A DNA stretch of 64,000 nt from an uncultured Arcanobacterium sp. (GCA_958428545.1 CAUAGM010000002.1:62001-126000), one strand, 5' to 3'; positions 27,121 through 36,341 are shown, counted from the first letter of the stretch. The notes: a model not told the origin generated them from the letters alone. A program made the numbers and translations.

Positions 27121-27834
27121 GTGGGAAATAAAGACAAGCGGGCAAACACGGGTAGACGCGCCTGGCTGACGCAGGAAAAGATCATGTACGCCGCAATGGA
27201 ACTGACCCGAGAGTGTGGTCTAGAAAAATGGTCGATTCGCGACCTTGCGCAGCGTCTGGGAGTAGTTCCTTCTGTCATCTACCACCATTACCACAACCGT
27301 GACGCCATTACCGCTTCTGTAATCAGCGAAATCGCTAGCACCATCGAGCTACCGGACGAGCAGCTGGAATGGAAAAATTGGTTCATCTCCCTAGCAGGAA
27401 ATGTCAGACCCGTCTTTCTTGAATTCCCCGGAGTCACCGACAAACTGATATATGGACATATGGACGCCACGTTACTACCAATCTTGGAGATAGCTTACGA
27501 AAAACTACGGGACGCTGGTTTTAGCCAGTACATTCACATCGCATACACAATTATCATCAACACGATGCTGTGGAGCATTACTGCTCGCAACTTGCGCAGC
27601 CCAACCAAGCAGGAACAGCGCCACGACCTAGACCAAATGATTACCCGGCTTCAACCCCTAGCTGCCTGCTCCACAACGCTGGCTGACATCCTCCAGGACT
27701 ACTTAATTCCGCTAGCCAACCCGAAAAACGAAGACCTCATGAGTCAGGAATACTTTGAAATCATCATAGAAGTCGTACTCACAGGTTTAGAGATAGCGAT
27801 CTTGCCTCGCGAAAAACGCGTAACGAACCTATGA
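27121..27834 (+). CDS. TetR/AcrR-family transcriptional regulator
   Basis: About 237 aa. The N-terminal helix-turn-helix reads LTQEKIMYAAMELTRECGLEKWSIRDLAQRLGVVPSVIYHHYHNRDAIT, a textbook TetR domain. The C-terminal ligand-binding half is helical and not assignable. The frame reaches TTG 27094, but that codon lies inside the operator. GTG 27121 (MGNKDKRANTG) follows TATGCT at 27109 by exactly the distance expected for a leaderless mRNA. It likely represses itself and the MFS gene. Confidence 0.88.
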   Translation: MGNKDKRANTGRRAWLTQEKIMYAAMELTRECGLEKWSIRDLAQRLGVVPSVIYHHYHNRDAITASVISEIASTIELPDEQLEWKNWFISLAGNVRPVFLEFPGVTDKLIYGHMDATLLPILEIAYEKLRDAGFSQYIHIAYTIIINTMLWSITARNLRSPTKQEQRHDLDQMITRLQPLAACSTTLADILQDYLIPLANPKNEDLMSQEYFEIIIEVVLTGLEIAILPREKRVTNL

Positions 27835-28212
27835 GTAAGAGATCTTATCGATACACATAGGATATTACCCAAAATCACAAGGCATCCAGCTAAGAGCAGA
27901 GCCTTTTCAGCCCCTCCCTCTATTTTCCTGCGATTTTCCAATGAATACAAGAAAATCCACCATGCCCTGAGCTTCCCAAACAACTGGTACGACTACGTTG
28001 CATACGGCACCACCAATGAACTAGCTATCACCCTTCACAGCACACAGGCTTCTCCCAGGAATCCGTAGCCTACATTAAAGACTGAGCCCACCCTATTGCG
28101 TATGGACGAAGAGGAAACCTCCATCTCGACTTCTGGATCACCTCTTCGATGAACATCAACGTGAAGAAAGAAGCCGACGAAATCTTCCGCTATTGGCTTC
28201 CTCACTACCCAC
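27835..28212 (+). other. Degenerate stretch between TetR gene and phage tail-assembly gene
   Basis: No intact gene. A + strand frame near 28100-28190 reads GRRGNLHLDFWITSSMNINVK and on, and looks like a coding remnant, but I cannot assign it. The reading frame of the following phage gene extends upstream as FLTTHVTRLIAQRYGG, so that gene may have lost its true N-terminus here. The region appears to be decayed phage sequence between the inserted MFS/TetR pair and the next phage gene. Confidence 0.4.
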
Positions 28213-28698
28213 GTGACCCGCCTAATAGCTCAACGTTACGGAGGGCTAGAACATTTAGGTCAAGCCCTGGAAACTAGCGAAGATATGGATAAGTCACTCG
28301 GTGAGGTAATCTGGCTCATCGCCCTGCTCGCTAACCAGTCCGTACAAATACACAACCTCACCCATCCAGACAATAAGCGCCCAGAGCTAACCGCAGAAGC
28401 AGTAGAACTCCTAACTGTGCCTGCAGATTTAGCTGACTATCGAGAGGCTATCGCCCAGGCATTACAGTGCGGCACCCGGCGAGCAATCATGCGAGACCCC
28501 AGACCCAAAAGGACAAACCAAGAAAAAGGACACCTAATAGATAGTGACGAGGCAATCTTTACCCGCCTGACCCATATCAGGCTCGCCCACCTGGGACTGA
28601 CCCGCAGGCAAATCGAGCTGACCATATTCGGTGAACTGTTAGATCTGGTGGACTGCTGGCTCATTGAAACAGGCAGAGCCCAGCCGAAACGCATCTGA
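28213..28698 (+). CDS. Phage tail assembly chaperone-like protein (possibly 5'-truncated)
   Basis: 161 aa from GTG 28213. Segments TRLIAQRYGGLEHLGQALE, EVIWLIALLANQSVQIHN, HPDNKRPELT and ADYREAIAQALQCGTRR resemble the Gp13/TAC-type tail assembly chaperones encoded after the major tail protein in siphophages of Gram-positives. No good Shine-Dalgarno precedes it and homologous-looking residues extend upstream, so the N-terminus is probably lost. The position continues the phage gene order across the MFS/TetR insertion. It is the last recognisable gene of prophage remnant 1. Confidence 0.5.
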   Translation: MTRLIAQRYGGLEHLGQALETSEDMDKSLGEVIWLIALLANQSVQIHNLTHPDNKRPELTAEAVELLTVPADLADYREAIAQALQCGTRRAIMRDPRPKRTNQEKGHLIDSDEAIFTRLTHIRLAHLGLTRRQIELTIFGELLDLVDCWLIETGRAQPKRI

Positions 28699-28830
28699 TT
28701 TATCGATGATATTATTCCAGCCGAGATTTAGTGGGCTAAATGTTTCGTGAGGTAACAGGTGAATAGCTGAGGATGGGTAGCATGCCACTGGTGGTCTACA
28801 CCTCGGATGCCTTCTAGGTTCGCCGCTGTT
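28695..28830. repeat. Direct repeat, left copy, flanking the iron-uptake region
   Basis: Aligns with 35686-35820 over ~135 bp at roughly 80% identity, including GCTAAATGTTTCGTGAG and AATAGCTGAGGAT. The left copy contains only the last part of an alpha/beta-hydrolase gene, the right copy the whole gene. The pair brackets the complete uptake operon. Confidence 0.8.
28728..28823 (-). pseudogene. Alpha/beta-hydrolase, C-terminal fragment
   Basis: Minus-strand translation gives HQWHATHPQLFTCYLTKHLAH then stop, nearly the same as the end of the intact hydrolase at 35718 (HQWHAAYPQLFACYLTKHLAR). Only about 30 codons survive, including the position of the catalytic His. It is a diverged duplicate left at the edge of the iron-uptake region. 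Confidence 0.8.
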
Positions 28831-28965
28831 TAGGGGCTAGTAAATCTGTTAATAGATTTGGTCTGACGAATAGTTATCCACTTCGCCCTTCCCTTCCTCT
28901 GCCTATGTGCCGGTTAGATTACCCAGATACTACTTGACCCAATAGGGGAACTCACGTATCTTTTA

Positions 28966-28984
28966 TTAGGTAAGGCTCACCTAA
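28966..28984. promoter_or_regulatory. DtxR/IdeR-type iron box
   Basis: TTAGGTAAGGCTCACCTAA matches the DtxR consensus TTAGGTTAGGCTAACCTAA at 17 of 19 positions. It lies 25 bp upstream of the first gene of the uptake operon. With Fe(II)-bound DtxR/IdeR the operon would be repressed and derepressed under iron limitation. Confidence 0.88.
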
Positions 28985-29009
28985 TATATAATTAGAAGGG
29001 GTATATCGC

Positions 29010-29576
29010 ATGAAAACACGCGACTTTATCAACATTGGCGTTTTCACTGCAATTTATTTTGTGCTAGTTTTCGGCACCAGCATGCTAGGCATTATTAATC
29101 CAGCAATGATGTTCGTAGGCTATGCCTTAGGACTTATCGCTAACGGCGCCGTAGTCATGCTATTTAAGTCGCGGGTACCAAAGATTGGCGCCCTGGCACT
29201 AATGGGACTATTAGTAGGAAGTTTAATGGTAATTACTGGGCACCCCTGGGTTGTTGTTCTGCTTGCACCTGTGCTGGGATTAGCCGCAGATTTCCTCTTC
29301 GCTAAAAACTCAACGGTTTTTCGGGTTTTAGGATACGCCGTCATGTCCATATGGTACGTGGTGCCCTGGTTCCCCGTATTCATTGATGCTCAGGGCTACT
29401 ACAATTATATTGCTGACTCTATGGGAACAGCCTATGCAGATTCATTACGCTGGTTCTTGTCACCATGGATGATTGTGGCCTGGGGTGTGGGAGTTTTCAT
29501 TCTAGGGCTTATCGGTGGAGTCTTCGGAAATTCTCTAATGGCTCGGCACTTCCGTAAAGCTGGCATCGCAAAGTAA
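29010..29576 (+). CDS. MptD-family ECF transporter S component
   Basis: This 188-aa integral membrane protein has about five to six TM helices. N-terminal KTRDFINIGVFTAIYFVLVFGTSM and the central GHPWVVVLLAPVLGLAADFLF match the MptD-like S components that pair with ECF T and A modules. S components bind the substrate; here the iron box and the IrtAB-like genes downstream suggest a siderophore or heme. AGAAGGGG precedes the ATG. First gene of a five-gene operon; its TAA overlaps the next ATG (TAATG). Confidence 0.85.
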   Translation: MKTRDFINIGVFTAIYFVLVFGTSMLGIINPAMMFVGYALGLIANGAVVMLFKSRVPKIGALALMGLLVGSLMVITGHPWVVVLLAPVLGLAADFLFAKNSTVFRVLGYAVMSIWYVVPWFPVFIDAQGYYNYIADSMGTAYADSLRWFLSPWMIVAWGVGVFILGLIGGVFGNSLMARHFRKAGIAK

Positions 29577-30391
29577 TGACAATGACTCTTCAATGCCAAA
29601 CCAGCAACCACGGATCAGCAGCAAGCTATCGCCAGAATCAAGTCACCAGCGCTGAAATCTTAGCAGCCAGCCAATGCCGCTCCCAGCCAGATCCGCGCAC
29701 CATTTTACTGGCTATTTTTGTATTAAATGCCCTGGTAATGTCGCAACTACCCATAGCGATAACTTTCCTGGTGGCAGGCATCGCACTCTTGGCTTTACTA
29801 TCGACGCGCTGCTATTCATGGGCGTTAGGTTTCCTTGCCGTGGAAGGAACCTGGATTGCTTGTATCTATCTTTTCCCAAGAATCTGGCCAAGCGCCCTCA
29901 CTGCGTTTCTAATGGTTTTAGGCTACTGGATGATAAAGCTCTGCACTGTCGGCGGCCTGGCAGGTTACGCGATTAAAGCTATCGTCCCCGGAGAACTCGT
30001 AGCTGGTCTTCGCGAATTACGTATACCGATAGCTATAACCGTTCCTCTGGTAGTGCTATTACGATTCATACCGACAGTATTTCGAGAATACCGTGCAGTA
30101 AGAGAAGCAATGTCCCTGCGAGGATTACAAATGGGATGGCGCGCCCTCTTGCACCCCCTCCATTTTCTAGAAATGGTTTTAGTTCCCTTGCTGGCATCCT
30201 GCGCCCGAACCGCTGATGAAATGACCGCCGCCGGCATGGTGCGCGGTTTAGGATCCACCATTTGCCCAAGCACTTTGAAACAGCTTCGATTTAATCGACT
30301 AGACGCCCTCTGGATATTGACGCTAGTCGCCCTGATTGCTCTCATCCCCTACTCGGATCACCTAGCTATACTCTCGGGCGGATTCAAATGA
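29576..30391 (+). CDS. ECF transporter T component
   Basis: This 271-aa transmembrane coupling protein has about 5-6 TM helices. The cytoplasmic region with EAMSLRGLQMGWRAL and SCARTADEMTAAGMVRGL corresponds to the two coupling motifs (short Ala-Arg-Gly type) of EcfT/CbiQ proteins. It links the S component to the ATPase. The first ~40 residues are polar and lineage-specific. It overlaps both neighbours by a few bases, indicating tight operon structure. Confidence 0.85.
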   Translation: MTMTLQCQTSNHGSAASYRQNQVTSAEILAASQCRSQPDPRTILLAIFVLNALVMSQLPIAITFLVAGIALLALLSTRCYSWALGFLAVEGTWIACIYLFPRIWPSALTAFLMVLGYWMIKLCTVGGLAGYAIKAIVPGELVAGLRELRIPIAITVPLVVLLRFIPTVFREYRAVREAMSLRGLQMGWRALLHPLHFLEMVLVPLLASCARTADEMTAAGMVRGLGSTICPSTLKQLRFNRLDALWILTLVALIALIPYSDHLAILSGGFK

Positions 30392-31851
30392 GAACCTCAA
30401 TCGACCATGTCTCCTTCGATTACCAGTTCAACCCAGACGAAGAAACCTCATCAGCTCACGTTAGCGCAGTCAGCGATATTAACCTCGATTTCCCTAAAGG
30501 ATCTTGTACCTTAATCACCGGTCCTTCCGGAGCAGGCAAATCGACCCTATTAAAACTTCTGAACGGTTTAATACCCGAACTTTATAAAGGTAATCTGAGC
30601 GGACGTACCCTCCTTGCTGGTCTTGATACCGCGCAAACCGATATCCAACAATTAGGGCGCACCGCCGGGACAGTTTTTCAAAATCCCCGTTCCCAGTTTT
30701 TTACGGCAAACGTACTAGAAGAGTTAGCATTCGCGAGCGAAAATGCTGGAGATATCCCTCAAACAACCGCTAACCGAATCGCGGAAGCTGTTAATACCTG
30801 GGGCATTCAGCGACTGCTGGGCAAAGAGTTACGTCAGCTTTCCGGAGGTGAATTACAGCTGGTTGCTTGCGCAGCGGCAGTGGCCGGACCGCAGCAAATT
30901 CTGCTTTTAGATGAACCCACCTCTAACCTTTCCCCGGAAGCAATTTCTGCATTCAGCAAAGTCTTACAAAGGCTAAAAAGCGCAGGCTGGACACTGATAG
31001 TAGCAGAACACCGCGTTTACCCTCTAAAAGGTCTAGCGGATCAAGTTGCGATTATGGGTGAAGGGCGAATCCAGCATTTATTTACTGCGGATGAGTTTTT
31101 TAGCTTGTCTTCTACACAGCGTAAAGAGTTGGGGCTGCGCACCCTGGAAAAACCGGAAATGTGCGTTAGCACCAATCCTAATCAGCAGGCAGACGGTATT
31201 ACCGCAAAAAATTTAAGGTTCAGTTACGGCAAACACCGCGTCCTCAATATTCCTTCCCTATATTTACCTAAGGGAAAAGTAGTTGCGCTAGTCGGCCCGA
31301 ACGGAGCGGGTAAAACTACTCTCGCACGCACCCTCATCGGGTTAGCTCACCCAGAGAAAGGCAGCGATATTAGTTTTAGCGGCAAATCCTGCCAGGCGGC
31401 AGAAAGACGAAACCGCAGTGTGCTAGTAATGCAAGATGTGAACCGCCAGCTATTTGCCGAAACAGTAGCGGGAGAGGTCGTACTAGGAAATGACAATTTT
31501 AGTGAAGAGCAGGTGCAGACGCTTCTAGGTGATTTAGGGTTGCAAGGATTATCTGAACGGCACCCAATGACTCTTTCTGGGGGGCAAAAACAACGCCTCG
31601 TGATTGCCAACGCCCTGGCGAGCCAAGCAGAGCTTTACGTATTCGATGAACCTACCTCGGGAGTTGACTACCGGCACCTACTATCGATTAGTTCCCAGAT
31701 TCGCTCACTAGCTGCTAAAAGCAAAGCAGTCCTGATAATCAGTCACGACTTGGAGTTCATCAATGAAGTTGCTGATTATCAGTTATTGCTCTGGCCTCTC
31801 GATAGCGGAATAAACGCGCAACTTACTGCAGCTGATCAAGAGAAACATTAA
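30388..31851 (+). CDS. ECF transporter ATPase with two fused nucleotide-binding domains
   Basis: 487 aa. NBD1 has Walker A GPSGAGKSTLLKLLNG, signature LSGGELQL and Walker B ILLLDEPTSNL. NBD2 has GPNGAGKTTLARTLIG, LSGGQKQRLVIA and ELYVFDEPTSG. It is a fused EcfA-EcfA' as in YkoD-like systems. It powers uptake through the S/T components encoded just upstream, overlapping the T gene by 4 bp. Confidence 0.92.
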   Translation: MRTSIDHVSFDYQFNPDEETSSAHVSAVSDINLDFPKGSCTLITGPSGAGKSTLLKLLNGLIPELYKGNLSGRTLLAGLDTAQTDIQQLGRTAGTVFQNPRSQFFTANVLEELAFASENAGDIPQTTANRIAEAVNTWGIQRLLGKELRQLSGGELQLVACAAAVAGPQQILLLDEPTSNLSPEAISAFSKVLQRLKSAGWTLIVAEHRVYPLKGLADQVAIMGEGRIQHLFTADEFFSLSSTQRKELGLRTLEKPEMCVSTNPNQQADGITAKNLRFSYGKHRVLNIPSLYLPKGKVVALVGPNGAGKTTLARTLIGLAHPEKGSDISFSGKSCQAAERRNRSVLVMQDVNRQLFAETVAGEVVLGNDNFSEEQVQTLLGDLGLQGLSERHPMTLSGGQKQRLVIANALASQAELYVFDEPTSGVDYRHLLSISSQIRSLAAKSKAVLIISHDLEFINEVADYQLLLWPLDSGINAQLTAADQEKH

Positions 31852-31864
31852 AAGAGGAAGCCAA

Positions 31865-33679
31865 GTGACTGATAATCAAGTTAGCGAACCAAGGAAAGAT
31901 ACAGCGGCGAATATCAAGCTGACCAGCAAACAAGGTAAAGCCGCATTACGAGAACTCTTAGCTCCTGTACAATTGGCGCTCCGAGTTGGTCAAGTAATGG
32001 CGGTTATATCCGCTATTTTGCGAGTTTTTCCTTTCGTTGCTTTAGTGGGGATTGGCAACGAACTCCTAACTTCACTAGGTAATGGCGCATCACCCAACCA
32101 AAGTGTCATCATATTTTGGGTACAGGTGTTAATCGGAACATTTTGTGGAGGTCTATTCGCTTATTTTGTGGGCTTGCTGGTTACCCATATTGCCGATAAT
32201 CGCTTATCCGCAAGTATTCAGCAAAAGATTATTCGTTTTCTAGGGCAAGCTCCTTTAACTTGGTTTAGTGATAATACTTCCGGCCATGTGCGTAAAGTGC
32301 TGCAAGACGATGTAAAAAATCTACATATGCTAGTGGCACACCGCCCCGTAGATTCACTAATCGCTACCCTAATGCCCATATTTTGCGCGGGTTATACCTT
32401 TATTATTGATTTAAGACTCGGACTTTTAGTAATTGTTGCGGTGCCGATTTACATTATTTCCTACGCTGTGATGATGCGGGGAATGGGTGATAAATCCTTA
32501 GAACTTGATGCAAAACTTGATCAGGTTTCCTCCGCAATGGTGGAATTCGTAAAAGGCATCCAGGTGGTTAAAACTTTTGGAATCACCGGAAAAGCACACC
32601 GCAAATATTCCCATAGCGCCAATGAAGCCTGTGACTATATGGAGGAATGGAATCGGCCAATGGTACATGCGGCTTCCTTGACCGCCGCCCTCACCTCTAC
32701 TCCATTGGTAGTTCTCTTATTTGGGATTGTCGGCCCCTGGTTCGTCTCCAAGCATTGGGTTAGTCCGGTAGAAGTAGTTGCCGGCTGTTTAATTGCCATT
32801 GCACTGCCCTCATCAATTAACCTAGTAACCCAGCTTGCATGGAATTATCAGTTAGCGGGTGCGGCAGCCAAAAGGATTCTTGATCTTCTTAGGGTAAAGC
32901 CCCTCACTTGCCCCGAGAAATCGACGTCTTTACCTCAAGACGCAAGCATAGAATTTAAAAATGTGTCGCTCAGCTATGGCCATACCCTAGCTTTGGATAA
33001 TATCTCCTTACGTTGTGCGCCCGGTACAGTAACCGCTCTCATGGGGCCATCAGGGGCTGGGAAAACCACCCTAGCCAAATTGGCTGCCCGCTTCCTGGAT
33101 CCCGATACTGGCACAGTACTAATCGGTGGAGTAAACCTTAGGGAACTGAGCAGAACCGATCTCTACTCTCACCTTGGATTCGTCCTGCAAGATGCGCAAC
33201 TCTTGCGGGCTTCTATTCGCGACAATATTTCTATCGGGCGGCACGATGCAGATGAAGCCGAGATTATTAATGCTGCTCGCCAGGCACAGATTCACGACGA
33301 AATCATGGCATTGCCTAAAGGATATGACAGTGTTGTCGGGGAAGATCTGAAGCTATCGGGAGGGCAAGCTCAACGGATTGCAATCGCCAGAACCTTACTA
33401 TTGGATGCGCCGATACTCATATTGGATGAGGCAGCCGCCATGGTAGATCCGGAATGCGAAGCACAAATCCAAAAAGCTATTAACCATCTAATGGCCGGAC
33501 GTACTGTTCTGGTTATCGATCACCGTCCCGATTCGGTCAAGAACGTCGATCAAATCGCCCTACTTGATAAAGGGCAGTTGGTGGCTTGCGGTAATCACCA
33601 GAAGCTAAAAAATATAGAACTCTACCGTCGCCTGTGGTCGGCATCCAATGTTGAGTTTACGGAAAGAGGACGAAACTAA
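31865..33679 (+). CDS. ABC half-transporter, IrtA/YbtP-like
   Basis: 604 aa, with an N-terminal six-TM exporter-fold domain (~35-335) and a C-terminal NBD with Walker A GPSGAGKTTLAKL, LSGGQAQRIAIA, and ILILDEAAAMVDPE followed by the H-loop VIDHRPDSVK. It resembles the siderophore importers IrtA and YbtP, which have exporter topology but import iron chelates. It starts at GTG 31865 with GAGGAAG upstream. It ends two bases before the next gene, with which it would form a heterodimer. Confidence 0.87.
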   Translation: MTDNQVSEPRKDTAANIKLTSKQGKAALRELLAPVQLALRVGQVMAVISAILRVFPFVALVGIGNELLTSLGNGASPNQSVIIFWVQVLIGTFCGGLFAYFVGLLVTHIADNRLSASIQQKIIRFLGQAPLTWFSDNTSGHVRKVLQDDVKNLHMLVAHRPVDSLIATLMPIFCAGYTFIIDLRLGLLVIVAVPIYIISYAVMMRGMGDKSLELDAKLDQVSSAMVEFVKGIQVVKTFGITGKAHRKYSHSANEACDYMEEWNRPMVHAASLTAALTSTPLVVLLFGIVGPWFVSKHWVSPVEVVAGCLIAIALPSSINLVTQLAWNYQLAGAAAKRILDLLRVKPLTCPEKSTSLPQDASIEFKNVSLSYGHTLALDNISLRCAPGTVTALMGPSGAGKTTLAKLAARFLDPDTGTVLIGGVNLRELSRTDLYSHLGFVLQDAQLLRASIRDNISIGRHDADEAEIINAARQAQIHDEIMALPKGYDSVVGEDLKLSGGQAQRIAIARTLLLDAPILILDEAAAMVDPECEAQIQKAINHLMAGRTVLVIDHRPDSVKNVDQIALLDKGQLVACGNHQKLKNIELYRRLWSASNVEFTERGRN

Positions 33680-33680
33680 A

Positions 33681-35447
33681 ATGGATAAGTCAATGGGAGC
33701 TATCGACATAATTCGAACAAATTTCCGACTCAGCGCCAACTCGCAAAATCACAGCAGAAGTATCAGCTGGGCAACTAGGATTATCAGCGGTATTGCGCAG
33801 GGGGTAGGCTTACTTGCGCTGATTCAGCTCGCAAACACCTGGGCTAGCAGGCAGGAAGAAAGCACTCATAACGCTGCCCCCTGGATCTTAACCCTGATCG
33901 TCACGGCGATTATCGGGGCAATCAGTATCTACATAAGAGATCGCTTCTCCTACGAAGGCGCTTTTTCGGTGATGCGCTCTGTTCATCGCCGCGTTGGGGA
34001 TCAGTTGGCAAAACTGCCCCTAGGATGGTTCTCCACCGATACTACCGGGCGTTTATCCCGCCTAGGGGCAGCTACTGTCAATGACCTCGGAAACCTGAGT
34101 GCCCACTTACTCACGGAACTATCCGCCGCCACCGTCACTTTGCTGACACTGCTTACCGGTCTGCTTTGGTGGTATCCCACCTTGGGCTCAATTTTTGCGT
34201 TATGCCTAATCTGTTACCTGATTCTGATGTGGGCACTAACCTACCTCGACAGTGCCGCCAGTGCCTATGCGGCCCCGGCGGCAACTGAACTAGCTGATCG
34301 AATCGTAGAATTCTCTACCTGCCAATCCATGCTCCGCGCATGTGACCAAACGATTTACCCCCAAATGGCCACGGCTCTAGCAGAAAATCGCCACAGATCC
34401 ACTCGCCGACTATGGGTAGAATGTATCGGGAATTTTCTCGGCGGCATTGCCTCGCAAACAATTTGCGTTGTAATGATTATTTCCAGTGTTCATCTTGCTT
34501 TTACTGGAAGCCTTGCTCCCCTGGCAGTGGTGGCGGTTATTGGGATAAGCCTAGAAATCACTCATTACCTTTCCACTATTTCTAATTGTCGAACCGGGCT
34601 GCTGGCAGTTGGCCCGACAATGGCGACTATTAACGAAGTACTGGATGCACGCCCTCTGCCCGAGCCAGAAACTTCGCTACCCCAATCTCTACCCCATCAA
34701 GTTGAGCTTCGAGAGGTTGATTTTGCTTATGGGAAAGATAAACAGGTTCTAAACAAAGTCAGCTTCACCGTCGCTCCCCGCACTATGACTGCACTTGTTG
34801 GCCCTTCGGGAGCCGGCAAAACCACTATTGCCCGCTTGATTTGCCGCTTTTGGGACGTAAACTCGGGTGCAGTACTCGTTGGTGATCGAGATGTTAGAGA
34901 ACTAACGACTGAAGATTTAATGAGCCAAATTTCAATGGTTTTTCAAGATGTTTATCTTTTCGATGACACTTTGGAAGCAAATATCCGCATCGGTAACTCC
35001 AATGCCACTAAAGAGGCTCTACTACATGCGGCAGAACTAGCAGGAGTCAACGATATTGTCAGCCGACTTCCCGATGGTTGGGATACAAAAGTTGGTGAAG
35101 GTGGATGCGCATTATCAGGAGGGGAACGCCAACGAGTTTCAATTGCTCGCGCTATTTTAAAAAATGCTCCGATTGTACTCTTCGATGAAGCTACCAGCGC
35201 TCTTGATGCCGAGAATGAAGCAAATCTGCTGCGCTCTTTCGAAGTATTACGCCGCCAATCCACCATGTTGGTAATCGCGCATAAACTCCACACGATTACT
35301 CAGGCTGACCAGATTGTGGTTCTAGATGATCAGGGGCATGTGGCTCAGATTGGCACCCACAATCAACTAATAAGCTGCCAGGGGATTTACCGAGATTTTT
35401 GGAATGAGCGTCAGGCTGCCTCTGGATGGAAAATAGCCGCACAATAG
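33681..35447 (+). CDS. ABC half-transporter, IrtB/YbtQ-like
   Basis: 588 aa, with TMD (~20-320) then NBD with Walker A GPSGAGKTTIARLICRFWD, signature LSGGERQRVSIARA, Walker B PIVLFDEATSALD and the H-loop VIAHKLHTI. The ATG at 33681 with AGAGGA upstream is chosen over the frame opening at 33648, which would overlap the previous gene. It is the last gene of the iron-box operon and the predicted partner of the preceding half-transporter. Confidence 0.87.
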   Translation: MDKSMGAIDIIRTNFRLSANSQNHSRSISWATRIISGIAQGVGLLALIQLANTWASRQEESTHNAAPWILTLIVTAIIGAISIYIRDRFSYEGAFSVMRSVHRRVGDQLAKLPLGWFSTDTTGRLSRLGAATVNDLGNLSAHLLTELSAATVTLLTLLTGLLWWYPTLGSIFALCLICYLILMWALTYLDSAASAYAAPAATELADRIVEFSTCQSMLRACDQTIYPQMATALAENRHRSTRRLWVECIGNFLGGIASQTICVVMIISSVHLAFTGSLAPLAVVAVIGISLEITHYLSTISNCRTGLLAVGPTMATINEVLDARPLPEPETSLPQSLPHQVELREVDFAYGKDKQVLNKVSFTVAPRTMTALVGPSGAGKTTIARLICRFWDVNSGAVLVGDRDVRELTTEDLMSQISMVFQDVYLFDDTLEANIRIGNSNATKEALLHAAELAGVNDIVSRLPDGWDTKVGEGGCALSGGERQRVSIARAILKNAPIVLFDEATSALDAENEANLLRSFEVLRRQSTMLVIAHKLHTITQADQIVVLDDQGHVAQIGTHNQLISCQGIYRDFWNERQAASGWKIAAQ

Positions 35448-35564
35448 TACGGAACAGGTTGGATTAAGCAAGGACCTTTAAAACTTAAAGAAGCAGTAGC
35501 TGGAGTATATTCACTAGAATTTACCGTGGCAACTCTCGATGCTAATGCTCACTCAGAGGTGTAA

Positions 35565-35687
35565 ATCGAAACTGGGTTGGCTTCCAAAGCCATTGAATAT
35601 TACGAAGCTCAGGGACTGCTGAATCCTGCGAGGAATGCAAACGGGTATCGCAACTACAACGAGCAAGAAGTGCTACTACTTACTTGA
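35565..35687 (+). pseudogene. MerR-family regulator, N-terminal fragment
   Basis: The open frame after TAA reads IETGLASKAIEYYEAQGLL followed by NGYRNYNEQEVLLLT and stop. This is the MerR DNA-binding signature (helix-turn-helix, then R-Y-Y-E-x-x-G-L and the GYR-Y wing). Only ~40 codons remain, without start codon or effector domain. It abuts the right direct repeat. Confidence 0.75.
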
Positions 35688-35820
35688 ATTTATCAACGAT
35701 ATTATTCTTGCTGAAGTTTAGCGAGCTAAATGTTTCGTGAGATAACAGGCGAATAGCTGAGGATAAGCGGCGTGCCACTGGTGGCCTGCACCTTGGATAA
35801 CCTCTAGGTGAGCCGCGGGA
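35686..35820. repeat. Direct repeat, right copy, flanking the iron-uptake region
   Basis: Diverged copy of 28695-28830. It includes the 3' end of the intact alpha/beta-hydrolase gene and ~30 bp of flanking sequence (TTTATCAACGATATTATTC versus TTTATCGATGATATTATTC). The flank similarity shows that the duplicated unit extended beyond the gene. Confidence 0.8.
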
Positions 35821-36341
35821 ATAAGACTTGAGATTTTGCGGGCGGCAGGCAGATTTGCTTTATCTTTACCGCCGCAAACCACAGTTACGGGCATGGATAA
35901 AGCCGGTAGCTGCGAAGTGAGGTCTAAATCTTTCAAACTATCGAGCACACTCAGCAGCTCAGGTTTGCTAAGCTGTGGCGGACAGACCCATTTTGTTGGT
36001 AAAACTCGCATTAGTGTCTTTTGCAGATTCATCAACATTTTTGGGAGTTTAGCTTGCGGAGCTGAAACAAACAGTGAAGACACCTTGTCTGGATGGGTGA
36101 CCGCGATATTTAAAGCAATCACTGCACCCAACGATAGCCCGACCAAGTGAACTGGTTCGGTGAGTGAGTCAGCAATCTGGGCACATACGTCTTCGAGCGA
36201 CCAGCAAGCCAGCGGCGGTTTCATTCTCAAAACGTCTAGAGCTATGCACTCGGTTTGTGTTAGCTGTTTTATTACTGGGTTCCAAACATCACGGGTTTCA
36301 CCCAACCCGTGCAAAAACACGACCTTTTGGGAATCATTCAT
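35718..36341 (-). CDS. Alpha/beta-hydrolase
   Basis: This 207-aa cytoplasmic hydrolase has the oxyanion-hole motif VVFLHGLGETRDVW, nucleophile elbow HLVGLSLGAV (GxSxG), acid residue in VVCGGKDKAN and catalytic His in QGAGHQWHA. Compact size suggests a minimal or short-lid esterase or peptidase; the substrate is unknown. It overlaps the small membrane-protein gene on its 5' side by 4 bp (ATGA). A C-terminal duplicate lies at 28728. Confidence 0.88.
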   Translation of the reverse strand: MNDSQKVVFLHGLGETRDVWNPVIKQLTQTECIALDVLRMKPPLACWSLEDVCAQIADSLTEPVHLVGLSLGAVIALNIAVTHPDKVSSLFVSAPQAKLPKMLMNLQKTLMRVLPTKWVCPPQLSKPELLSVLDSLKDLDLTSQLPALSMPVTVVCGGKDKANLPAARKISSLIPAAHLEVIQGAGHQWHAAYPQLFACYLTKHLAR

